Of a DNA stretch of 64,000 nucleotides, positions 49,586-57,220 are shown one piece after another. A model generated the notes under the pieces. It did no database searches, was not told the origin of the DNA, and worked only from the letters and a program-made list of their open reading frames with translations. The stretch covers positions 432,813 through 496,812 of the forward strand of contig NZ_JACHCZ010000003.1 of assembly GCF_014207255.1 (NCBI RefSeq). Direction: 5' to 3'. Each line of letters opens with the position of its first letter. Positions within the stretch are counted from its first letter, which is position 1. A program made the translations under genes and the position numbers. Origin of the DNA: Pseudomonas sp. JAI120. Lineage in GTDB: Bacteria > Pseudomonadota > Gammaproteobacteria > Pseudomonadales > Pseudomonadaceae.

Positions 49586-51691
49586 TTGCCGAGCATAGAC
49601 GCCCTCGCCGATCGCTTATCGACCTACCTCGGCCCCGACCAGGTCAACCTGGTCCGCCGAGCGTATTTCTACGCCGAACAAGCCCACGACGGCCAACGCC
49701 GCCGAAGCGGTGAGGCGTACGTCACCCATCCTCTTGCGGTGGCAAATATTCTCGCCGACATGCACATGGACCATCAGAGCCTGATGGCCGCGATGCTGCA
49801 TGACGTGATCGAAGACACCGGTATTGCCAAGGAAGCGCTCAGTGCGCAATTTGGCGAAACCGTGGCCGAACTGGTCGACGGGGTCAGCAAACTGACCCAG
49901 ATGAACTTCGAGACCAAGGCCGAAGCCCAGGCGGAAAACTTCCAGAAAATGGCCATGGCCATGGCCCGGGACATCCGGGTGATCCTGGTAAAGCTGGCCG
50001 ACCGGCTGCACAACATGCGTACGCTGGAAGTGCTGTCCGGCGAAAAACGCCGGCGCATCGCCAAGGAAACCCTGGAAATCTACGCGCCCATCGCCAACCG
50101 GCTGGGCATGCACGCCATTCGTATCGAGTTCGAAGACCTCGGCTTCAAGGCCATGCACCCGATGCGCTCGGCGCGTATCTACCAGGCGGTCAAGCGCGCC
50201 CGGGGCAATCGCAAGGAAATCGTCAACAAGATCGAAGAATCCCTGAGCCATTGCCTGGCGATCGACGAGATCGAGGGCGAGGTCAGCGGCCGGCAAAAAC
50301 ACATCTACGGCATCTACAAGAAGATGCGCGGCAAGCGCCGGGCCTTCAACGAGATCATGGACGTGTACGCGTTCCGCATCATCGTGGACAAGGTCGATAC
50401 CTGCTACCGCGTGCTGGGCGCTGTACATAATCTGTACAAACCCCTGCCGGGGCGCTTCAAGGACTACATTGCCATCCCCAAGGCCAACGGCTATCAATCG
50501 CTGCATACCACGCTGTTCGGTATGCACGGGGTGCCGATCGAGATCCAGATCCGCACCCGCGAAATGGAAGAGATGGCCAACAACGGCATCGCCGCCCATT
50601 GGCTATACAAATCCAGCGGCGACGAGCAACCCAAAGGCACCCATGCCCGTGCCCGCCAGTGGGTCAAGGGCGTGCTGGAAATGCAGCAACGTGCCGGCAA
50701 CTCCCTGGAATTTATCGAAAGCGTGAAGATCGACCTGTTCCCGGACGAGGTCTACGTGTTCACGCCCAAAGGCCGGATCATGGAGCTGCCCAAAGGCTCC
50801 ACCGCGGTCGACTTTGCCTACGCGGTGCACACCGACGTCGGCAACAGCTGCATTGCCTGCCGGATCAACCGTCGTCTCGCGCCCCTGTCGGAACCGCTGC
50901 AAAGCGGCTCCACTGTGGAGATCGTCAGCGCACCGGGCGCGCGCCCGAACCCGGCGTGGCTGAACTTCGTAGTTACCGGCAAGGCGCGCACACACATCCG
51001 CCACGCGCTGAAACTGCAGCGCCGCTCCGAGTCCATCAGCCTGGGCGAGCGCCTGCTGAACAAAGTACTCAACGGTTTCGACAGTGCCTTGGACAAGATT
51101 CCGCAGGAGCGCGTGCAAGCGATGCTCCACGAGTACCGCCAGGAAACCATCGAAGACCTGCTGGAAGATATCGGCCTGGGCAACCGCATGGCCTATGTGG
51201 TCGCCCGCCGTCTGCTGGGTGAAGGCGAACAACTGCCAAGCCCGGAAGGCCCGCTGGCGATTCGCGGCACCGAGGGCCTGGTGCTCAGCTACGCCAAATG
51301 CTGCACGCCGATCCCTGGCGACCCGATTGTCGGCCACCTGTCGGCTGGCAAGGGCATGGTCGTTCACCTCGACAACTGCCGCAACATCACCGAAATCCGT
51401 CACAACCCGGAAAAATGCATCCAGCTCTCGTGGGCCAAGGATGTCACCGGCGAATTCAACGTCGAGCTGCGCGTTGAGCTGGAACACCAGCGCGGTCTGA
51501 TCGCCCTGCTGGCCAGCAGCGTCAACGCGGCCGACGGCAATATCGAGAAAATCAGCATGGACGAGCGCGATGGTCGCATCAGCGTGGTCCAGCTGGTGGT
51601 CAGCGTGCATGACCGCGTGCACCTGGCCCGCGTGATCAAGAAACTGCGCGCCTTGACCGGTGTGATCCGCATTACCCGCATGCGTGCGTAG
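49586..51691 (+). CDS. spoT: Bifunctional (p)ppGpp synthetase/hydrolase SpoT
   Basis: A 701-residue RelA/SpoT protein. The N-terminal HD hydrolase domain (THPLAVANILADMHMDHQSLMAAMLHDVIEDT) is intact, followed by the synthetase domain (FNEIMDVYAFRII, RFKDYIAIPKANGYQSLHTT, EIQIRTREMEEMA), TGS domain (VYVFTPKGRIMELPKGSTAVDFAYAVHT), zinc-finger region (SYAKCCTPIPGDPIVG) and C-terminal ACT domain. It balances the stringent alarmone. The start is TTG at 49586, preceded by AGGAG, which agrees with the homologous MPSI(E/D)ALADRLS N-terminus. Confidence 0.97.
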   Translation: MPSIDALADRLSTYLGPDQVNLVRRAYFYAEQAHDGQRRRSGEAYVTHPLAVANILADMHMDHQSLMAAMLHDVIEDTGIAKEALSAQFGETVAELVDGVSKLTQMNFETKAEAQAENFQKMAMAMARDIRVILVKLADRLHNMRTLEVLSGEKRRRIAKETLEIYAPIANRLGMHAIRIEFEDLGFKAMHPMRSARIYQAVKRARGNRKEIVNKIEESLSHCLAIDEIEGEVSGRQKHIYGIYKKMRGKRRAFNEIMDVYAFRIIVDKVDTCYRVLGAVHNLYKPLPGRFKDYIAIPKANGYQSLHTTLFGMHGVPIEIQIRTREMEEMANNGIAAHWLYKSSGDEQPKGTHARARQWVKGVLEMQQRAGNSLEFIESVKIDLFPDEVYVFTPKGRIMELPKGSTAVDFAYAVHTDVGNSCIACRINRRLAPLSEPLQSGSTVEIVSAPGARPNPAWLNFVVTGKARTHIRHALKLQRRSESISLGERLLNKVLNGFDSALDKIPQERVQAMLHEYRQETIEDLLEDIGLGNRMAYVVARRLLGEGEQLPSPEGPLAIRGTEGLVLSYAKCCTPIPGDPIVGHLSAGKGMVVHLDNCRNITEIRHNPEKCIQLSWAKDVTGEFNVELRVELEHQRGLIALLASSVNAADGNIEKISMDERDGRISVVQLVVSVHDRVHLARVIKKLRALTGVIRITRMRA

Positions 51692-51715
51692 CCCATCCAT
51701 TACAAGGAGTCATTC

Positions 51716-52096
51716 ATGACCAAGACCGTTATCACCAGCGACAAGGCCCCAGCCGCCATCGGTACTTACTCCCAGGCTATCAAGGCGGGCAACACCGTCT
51801 ACATGTCCGGCCAGATCCCGCTGGACCCAAAGACCATGGAACTGGTGGAAGGCTTCGAAGCCCAGACCGTACAGGTCTTCGAAAACCTCAAGTCCGTGGC
51901 CGAAGCTGCCGGCGGCTCGTTCAAGGACATCGTCAAGCTGAACATCTTCCTCACCGACCTGAGCCACTTCGCCAAGGTTAACGAGATCATGGGCAAGTAC
52001 TTCGAACAACCTTACCCAGCCCGTGCCGCCATTGGCGTTGCAGCCCTGCCAAAGGGCGCGCAGGTTGAGATGGACGCAATTCTGGTCATCGAGTAA
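51716..52096 (+). CDS. ridA: RidA family enamine/imine deaminase
   Basis: A 126-residue RidA protein (MTKTVITSDKAPAAIGTYSQAIKAGNTVYMSGQIPLDPKTM), with the catalytic arginine in PARAAIGVAALPKGAQVEMDAI. It is the archetypal RidA, which hydrolyses 2-aminoacrylate and related imines and protects PLP enzymes. This is the second Rid protein of the window, distinct from the shorter one in the dad cluster. It follows spoT by 24 bases with an AAGGAG site. Confidence 0.96.
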   Translation: MTKTVITSDKAPAAIGTYSQAIKAGNTVYMSGQIPLDPKTMELVEGFEAQTVQVFENLKSVAEAAGGSFKDIVKLNIFLTDLSHFAKVNEIMGKYFEQPYPARAAIGVAALPKGAQVEMDAILVIE

Positions 52097-52149
52097 AACA
52101 CCCGGCGCAGCCTCCACAGGCTGCGCCGACTTCGTTTTAAAAGGATTTC

Positions 52150-52896
52150 ATGATGCGCAAAGCGCTTGTAGCCTCTTCGTTGCTCGCCCTGCTCCTCGGC
52201 GGCTGTGCCAGCAACCCTGCCGATCTGGATGTGAGCGGCACCTGGATCAACCAGGTCGCCATCGATGCGGCAGCCAAAGGCGGCCCTTTGCGTGAATCGT
52301 TGCAAAGCTATGGTCCGAACCTCGAATGGGAGGTCAACCCCAAGGCCTCGCAGGCGCGCTACTACAACGGCTTTGAAGTGGCCGAAGGCAAGTTGCTGGG
52401 CGAGAAATCCGGTGCCTGGAGCGTGGATTTTTACGGCAGCTCCGCCACCGAACTCAAGCGCAAAGGCAAGCAACTGCTGCAGTCCGCCAACGACAATGAG
52501 CCCGAGCAACTGTTCGCCCGCGCCAAGGACCCTGCACCGGAAGGTGCGCCACTGGGTGCCAACTTCGAACGCGCACTCTACGCAGCCTATATGGGCGGCG
52601 ACTGGAAGATCACCGACGGCTTCGGCAACGGCGCCACTGTCCAGTTCCAGCCTGACGGCAAGGTCGCCGGTTTGCCCAATGCTGATCGGTACTCACTGTG
52701 CCTGGCCGGCGATTGCGCCTCCATGAGCGGTGGCTACGACAGCATGTGGCTGCAACTCAACGGCGTGGGCAACCCCTGGATCTTCGTGCGCAAGGGCAAG
52801 CAGCTGGAGATCTTCCAGGCGGTCAACACCGCACAGGCGGACGAAGTGCCTTCGTTTACGCCGGGTCCTCGCCAATGGCTGCTTGAAAAACAATAG
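52150..52896 (+). CDS. Uncharacterised lipoprotein
   Basis: A 248-residue putative outer-membrane lipoprotein: signal peptide with lipobox LLGGC (Cys19), then a soluble, cysteine-containing domain (YSLCLAGDCASMSGGYDSMWLQ) with no family I recognise. The mature part begins SNPADLDVSGTWINQVAI, a 'DVSGTW'-type strand seen in small beta-barrel lipoproteins, but this is only a resemblance. It is conserved at this place in Pseudomonas, as far as I recall, without assigned function. It follows ridA by 53 bases and is followed by a REP hairpin. Confidence 0.8.
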   Translation: MMRKALVASSLLALLLGGCASNPADLDVSGTWINQVAIDAAAKGGPLRESLQSYGPNLEWEVNPKASQARYYNGFEVAEGKLLGEKSGAWSVDFYGSSATELKRKGKQLLQSANDNEPEQLFARAKDPAPEGAPLGANFERALYAAYMGGDWKITDGFGNGATVQFQPDGKVAGLPNADRYSLCLAGDCASMSGGYDSMWLQLNGVGNPWIFVRKGKQLEIFQAVNTAQADEVPSFTPGPRQWLLEKQ

Positions 52897-52914
52897 CAGT
52901 CATCAACCAGCTCC

Positions 52915-52948
52915 AAATGTGGGAGGGGGTTTGCCCCCTCCCACATTT
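52915..52948. repeat. Collapsed REP palindrome acting as a hairpin
   Basis: AAATGTGGGAGGGGG (52915-52929) and CCCCCTCCCACATTT (52934-52948) are exact inverted copies with a four-base loop, followed by TT. The arms are the outer halves of the REP, with the inner CTTGC and the 42-bp interior missing. It lies between convergent genes. Confidence 0.8.
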
Positions 52949-52960
52949 TTAAACCGCATT

Positions 52961-53812
52961 TCAGCCTTTAAGAATGGCTGCATACCCTTCGCGGTAGGTC
53001 GCATACGTGGGTGTCCACCCCAGCGCCTTTATGCGGGCATTGCTGCATTGCTTGCTGCCGGCACGCCGCACACTGGCGTCCTCGGACCACTCAGTTACGC
53101 CCAGGTAATCACGCAACCAGGCCACCACCTCCGCCAAAGGCGCCGGTGCGTCGTCGACGCCGATATAGACCTTATCCAGCGAACCGCCCTGCTCCACGTG
53201 GCGTAGCAAAAATGCCAGCAAGCCCGCCGCATCATCGGCGTGTATACGGTTGCCGTATAAAGGTGGATCAAGCGCTACACGGTACCCCTGGCGCACCTGG
53301 GTCAGCAGCCATTCGCGACCAGGACCGTAAATACCGGTCAGCCGCACGACGCTCGCGGGAATGCCACTGTTAAGTGCCACCTGCTCGGCCTCCAGCATGA
53401 CTTGCCCGGAATAACCTTTGGCCTGGGTTTCGGAGGCTTCATCGACCCACTCCCCATTCTGCTGCCCGTATACGCTGCTGCTGGACACAAACAGCAGGTG
53501 CTTGGGCTCCTGGCCGTAATCCTTCAGCCACTCCAGCACATGCTGCAACCCTTGCACGTAAGCGGCGCGATAACCGGCCTCATCGTGGTCGGTCGCGGCG
53601 GCGCAGTACACCAGGTAATCCACCCCGCCGATCGGCCAGGTGTCAGGACAATCCTTGTTGAACAGGTCGCCGGCAATGCCGATCACGCCATCGGGAAGGC
53701 GTGAAATATCGCGCCGCAGGCCATAAACCTCCCATTCCGAGGCGAGCAATTGGCTAGCCAACCGACTACCCACATCGCCACAACCGGCAATCACAACAGA
53801 AGGCACAGACAT
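52961..53812 (-). CDS. NAD-dependent epimerase/dehydratase family protein (YeeZ-like)
   Basis: A 283-residue atypical SDR protein. The Rossmann motif is VVIAGCGDVGSRLASQLL near the N-terminus; LLFVSSSSVYGQQNGEWVDE carries the Ser and Tyr of SDR enzymes (the YxxxK lysine is not obvious, Y is followed by GQQ), and VRLTGIYGPGREW is typical of the YeeZ group. Substrate unknown. ATG at 53812 has GGAG 7 bases upstream; a GTG directly before it could also start. It is transcribed away from exbB. Confidence 0.85.
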   Translation of the reverse strand: MSVPSVVIAGCGDVGSRLASQLLASEWEVYGLRRDISRLPDGVIGIAGDLFNKDCPDTWPIGGVDYLVYCAAATDHDEAGYRAAYVQGLQHVLEWLKDYGQEPKHLLFVSSSSVYGQQNGEWVDEASETQAKGYSGQVMLEAEQVALNSGIPASVVRLTGIYGPGREWLLTQVRQGYRVALDPPLYGNRIHADDAAGLLAFLLRHVEQGGSLDKVYIGVDDAPAPLAEVVAWLRDYLGVTEWSEDASVRRAGSKQCSNARIKALGWTPTYATYREGYAAILKG

Positions 53813-53903
53813 CACAAAACTCCGCTCTTAAAGGTCTAGATTAGCCCTCGCAGATGACCGACGGCCAGAAAAAGGGCAAATAAAGTTACTGTATTACTTC
53901 TGT

Positions 53904-53929
53904 TAACAAGAATTACTTGCAATAATAAC
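53904..53929. promoter_or_regulatory. Weak Fur-box-like sequence upstream of exbB
   Basis: AT-rich sequence with a CAAG-AATTA-CTTG dyad at about 53907-53919 and trailing AATAATAAC. It resembles Fur sites only partly (6 or 7 of 19 positions of the E. coli consensus). The position, 71-96 bases before the exbB start, and the iron-related operon make it worth listing. Confidence 0.25.
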
Positions 53930-53999
53930 CGCCCATTTGTCCTCGACCCCTTGGGTCTGGAAGGACGATCACTCATTTTTTCTCTCAGGTCCGGCCAGC

Positions 54000-54971
54000 A
54001 TGACACGTAATACAACCCCCGCTTCGCCAACCAAGCCTCACAGCCCATCCCGCGCCTGGCGTGCGATTGCTGCGCTGCTGTTCAGCGTACTGCTGGCACC
54101 GACCGCCGCATTCGCTGACGCCACCGCACCCGCCACTCCGGCTGCCACCGAGCAGAATGCCGCCACCCCGGCCGCTCCCGTCGCAGCCCCAGCCCCTACT
54201 GACACTGCCGCTCCTGCCGCGGCCGATGACACCGGTGTAGTGCTGGAAGAAGACAACACCCTGGGCATGGCTCACGACCTGTCGCCATGGGGCATGTACC
54301 AGAATGCTGACGTGGTGGTAAAAGCCGTGATGATCGGCCTGGCCATCGCCTCGATCATTACCTGGACCATCTGGATCGCCAAGGGTTTCGAGCTGCTGGG
54401 CGCCAAGCGCCGTCTGCGCACTGAAATCGTCCACCTGAAAAAGGCCACCACCCTCAAGGAAGCCAGCGAAAGCGCGACCAAGAAAGGCACCCTGGCCAAC
54501 ACCCTGGTACACGACGCGCTGGAAGAAATGCGCCTGTCGGCCAACGCCCGCGAAAAAGAAGGCATCAAGGAGCGCGTGGCTTTCCGCCTGGAGCGTCTTG
54601 TTGCAGCCTGCGGCCGTAACATGAGCAGCGGCACCGGCGTACTGGCGACCATTGGTTCCACCGCGCCGTTCGTCGGCCTGTTCGGTACCGTCTGGGGCAT
54701 CATGAACAGCTTCATCGGCATCGCCAAAACCCAGACCACCAACCTCGCCGTCGTTGCCCCCGGCATCGCCGAAGCCCTGCTGGCAACCGCCCTGGGCCTG
54801 GTCGCCGCGATTCCTGCGGTAGTGATCTACAACGTCTTCGCCCGTTCGATTGCCGGCTACAAGGCCCAGGTATCGGACGCGTCGGCAGAAGTCCTGCTGC
54901 TGGTCAGCCGCGACCTCGATCACCTGCCTACCGAGCGCAGCTCGCAACCGCACATGGTGAAAGTGGGGTAA
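54000..54971 (+). CDS. exbB: TonB-system energizer ExbB
   Basis: A 323-residue inner-membrane MotA/TolQ/ExbB channel protein. It is about 80 residues longer than E. coli ExbB: a signal-like segment (about 18-41) is followed by an alanine/proline-rich stretch (about 42-80), as in other Pseudomonas ExbB proteins. Three membrane helices follow, including VVKAVMIGLAIASIITWTIWI and the GTVWGIMNSFIGIA/GLVAAIPAVVIYNV pair. With ExbD it uses the proton motive force to power TonB. First gene of exbB-exbD-tonB; spacing to exbD is 6 bases. Confidence 0.95.
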   Translation: MTRNTTPASPTKPHSPSRAWRAIAALLFSVLLAPTAAFADATAPATPAATEQNAATPAAPVAAPAPTDTAAPAAADDTGVVLEEDNTLGMAHDLSPWGMYQNADVVVKAVMIGLAIASIITWTIWIAKGFELLGAKRRLRTEIVHLKKATTLKEASESATKKGTLANTLVHDALEEMRLSANAREKEGIKERVAFRLERLVAACGRNMSSGTGVLATIGSTAPFVGLFGTVWGIMNSFIGIAKTQTTNLAVVAPGIAEALLATALGLVAAIPAVVIYNVFARSIAGYKAQVSDASAEVLLLVSRDLDHLPTERSSQPHMVKVG

Positions 54972-54977
54972 TCGGCC

Positions 54978-55403
54978 ATGGGCCTGCATTTGAATCAAGG
55001 CGACGACGAACTCGTCGAGAACCACGAAATCAACGTCACACCGTTTATCGACGTGATGCTGGTGCTGTTGATCATCTTCATGGTGGCCGCACCGTTGGCC
55101 ACCGTGGATATCAAGGTTGACCTGCCCGCCTCCAGCGCCAAGCCTGCGCCGCGGCCGGAGAAACCGATCTTCCTCAGCGTCAAGGCGGATCAACGCCTGT
55201 TCCTGGGCGAAGAAGAAGTCAAAGCCGAAACCCTGGGGCCGGTGCTCGATGCCAAGACCCAAGGCAAGAAGGACACGACGATCTTCTTCCAGGCCGACAA
55301 GGGCGTGGACTACGGTGACCTGATGAGCGTGATGGATGCCCTGCGGGCAGCCGGCTACCTCAAGGTCGGCCTGGTCGGACTTGAGACGGCAGCCAAGAAA
55401 TGA
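54978..55403 (+). CDS. exbD: TonB-system protein ExbD
   Basis: A 141-residue protein with one N-terminal membrane helix containing the essential proton-carrying Asp25 (NVTPFIDVMLVLLIIFMVA) and a periplasmic domain. It works with ExbB and TonB in uptake of siderophores, heme and cobalamin through outer-membrane receptors. Its stop overlaps the tonB start (ATGA at 55400-55403). Confidence 0.97.
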   Translation: MGLHLNQGDDELVENHEINVTPFIDVMLVLLIIFMVAAPLATVDIKVDLPASSAKPAPRPEKPIFLSVKADQRLFLGEEEVKAETLGPVLDAKTQGKKDTTIFFQADKGVDYGDLMSVMDALRAAGYLKVGLVGLETAAKK

Positions 55404-56149
55404 TCACGACGCGCCACAAACTGACGCGTTATGGCACCAGCCTCGCCGTCGTGCTGGGCGTGCATGCCGTCGCGATTGCCATCGCGCTCCACTGGTCGGC
55501 GCCGCGCACGGTGCAGTTGCCGCCGGCAGCCATGGTCATCGACCTCGCGCCGATGCCTGCACCACCACCGCCAGCGCCGCCAAAAGTGGTAACGCCACCG
55601 CAGCCGCCTGCACCGGTGGAAGAGCTGCCCCTGCCAAAACTGGCTGAGGCACCCAAGCCAACGATCCAGGTGCCCAAACCGGTCAAGCCAAAGCCAAAGC
55701 CGCAACCGCCAAAGCCGGTGGAGAAAAAGATCGAGCCGCCCAAGGAGAAACCCTCCGAGGAACCGCCGAGCGATGCTCCGCCGACCAAAGCACCGGCTGA
55801 AAAATCGGCCCAGCCGGCTCCCGGCCCATCGCCGCAGCAGATCGCCGCCAAAGCGTCCTGGGAAGGCGCCCTGCTGGCACACTTGCAGAAGTACAAGAAG
55901 TACCCGCCAGGTGCCCAGGCCCGTGGCAAGGAAGGCCTGAACCGCCTGAAGTTCGTCGTGGATGCCGACGGTAACGTGCTGTCCTACGAGTTGGTGGGCC
56001 GTTCCGGCAACGCCGACCTGGACCGCGCCACCCTGGACATGATCCGTCGTGCCCAGCCGCTGCCCAAGCCGCCGGCCGATATGCTCAAAGGCGGCAGCAT
56101 CGAGATCGTTGCACCGTTCGTGTACAACATCGAAAAACGTCGTCGCTGA
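55400..56149 (+). CDS. tonB: Energy transducer TonB
   Basis: A 249-residue TonB. The membrane anchor (about 13-32, with the functionally important histidine in VLGVHAVAIAIALHW) is followed by a long proline/lysine-rich region (about 50-150, repeats such as PAPPPPAPPK and KPKPKPQPPK) and the C-terminal domain (about 165-249, KYPPGAQARGKEGLNRLKFVVDADGNVLSYELVGRSG) that contacts TonB boxes of receptors. It is encoded in one operon with exbB-exbD. Confidence 0.96.
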   Translation: MITTRHKLTRYGTSLAVVLGVHAVAIAIALHWSAPRTVQLPPAAMVIDLAPMPAPPPPAPPKVVTPPQPPAPVEELPLPKLAEAPKPTIQVPKPVKPKPKPQPPKPVEKKIEPPKEKPSEEPPSDAPPTKAPAEKSAQPAPGPSPQQIAAKASWEGALLAHLQKYKKYPPGAQARGKEGLNRLKFVVDADGNVLSYELVGRSGNADLDRATLDMIRRAQPLPKPPADMLKGGSIEIVAPFVYNIEKRRR

Positions 56150-56291
56150 AAATGAAGGTGACGAGGGACACCCCTCGCCACTCTCAGCAAAATCCCGCGC
56201 ATTCCCCCCTCAATCCCCAGCAAAGTTCTGATAACGTGCGTCTATCGATTGCAGCCGGTATGCTTGGCCCGCAACCTCATGGACGCCCGCT

Positions 56292-57212
56292 ATGACTCTC
56301 ACAGAATTACGCTACATCGTTACACTCGCCCAAGAGCAACACTTTGGCCACGCAGCCGAGCGTTGCCACGTCAGCCAGCCGACGCTGTCGGTGGGCGTGA
56401 AAAAGCTTGAAGACGAACTCGGTGTGCTGATTTTCGAGCGCAGCAAAAGCGCCGTGCGCCTTACCCCGGTGGGCGAAGGCATCGTTGCCCAGGCCCAGAA
56501 GGTGCTCGAGCAAGCCCAGAGCATTCGTGAACTGGCCCAGGCGGGCAAGAACCAGCTGACCGCGCCGCTGAAAGTCGGCGCCATCTATACCGTCGGCCCA
56601 TACCTGTTCCCGCACCTGATCCCGCAACTGCACCGCGTCGCACCGCAGATGCCGTTGTATATCGAAGAAAACTTCACCCACGTGCTGCGCGACAAACTGC
56701 GCAACGGCGAGCTGGACGCGATCATCATCGCCCTGCCGTTCAACGAAGCGGATGTGTTGACGCTGCCGCTCTACGACGAGCCGTTCTACGTGCTGATGCC
56801 CGCCTCCCACCCGTGGACGCAGAAAGACACCATCGACGCCGGCCTGCTCAACGACAAGAGCCTGCTGCTGCTCGGCGAAGGCCACTGCTTCCGCGACCAG
56901 GTGCTGGAAGCCTGCCCGACCCTGACCAAAGGCAACGACGGCGCCAAACACACCACCGTGGAATCCAGCTCCCTGGAAACCATTCGCCATATGGTCGCCT
57001 CTGGCCTGGGCATCTCGATCCTGCCGCTTTCGGCAGTGGACAGCCATCACTACGCCCCTGGTGTGATCGAAGTGCGTCCACTCACGCCACCGGTGCCGTT
57101 CCGCACCGTGGCGATCGCCTGGCGCGCCAGCTTCCCACGGCCCAAAGCGATTGAGATCCTCGCCGACTCGATCCGCCTGTGTTCGGTGGCCAAGCCGCCT
57201 GCTGCGAGCTAA
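56292..57212 (+). CDS. oxyR: Hydrogen peroxide-sensing regulator OxyR
   Basis: A 306-residue LysR regulator with the redox pair Cys199 and Cys208 in LGEGHCFRDQVLEACP, the exact OxyR positions. The HTH spans about residues 1-60. Oxidation by H2O2 makes a disulfide that activates katB, ahpC, ahpB and other genes. It has its own 142-base upstream region after tonB and is followed 8 bases later by recG, the conserved oxyR-recG pair in Pseudomonas. Confidence 0.98.
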   Translation: MTLTELRYIVTLAQEQHFGHAAERCHVSQPTLSVGVKKLEDELGVLIFERSKSAVRLTPVGEGIVAQAQKVLEQAQSIRELAQAGKNQLTAPLKVGAIYTVGPYLFPHLIPQLHRVAPQMPLYIEENFTHVLRDKLRNGELDAIIIALPFNEADVLTLPLYDEPFYVLMPASHPWTQKDTIDAGLLNDKSLLLLGEGHCFRDQVLEACPTLTKGNDGAKHTTVESSSLETIRHMVASGLGISILPLSAVDSHHYAPGVIEVRPLTPPVPFRTVAIAWRASFPRPKAIEILADSIRLCSVAKPPAAS

Positions 57213-57220
57213 GTAAACGT

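Noticed and set aside
49586..49588. Possible later ATG start for spoT
   Set aside because: The TTG start has AGGAG at a good distance and gives the conserved N-terminus ALADRLSTYLGPDQV; later starts would cut the HD domain region.
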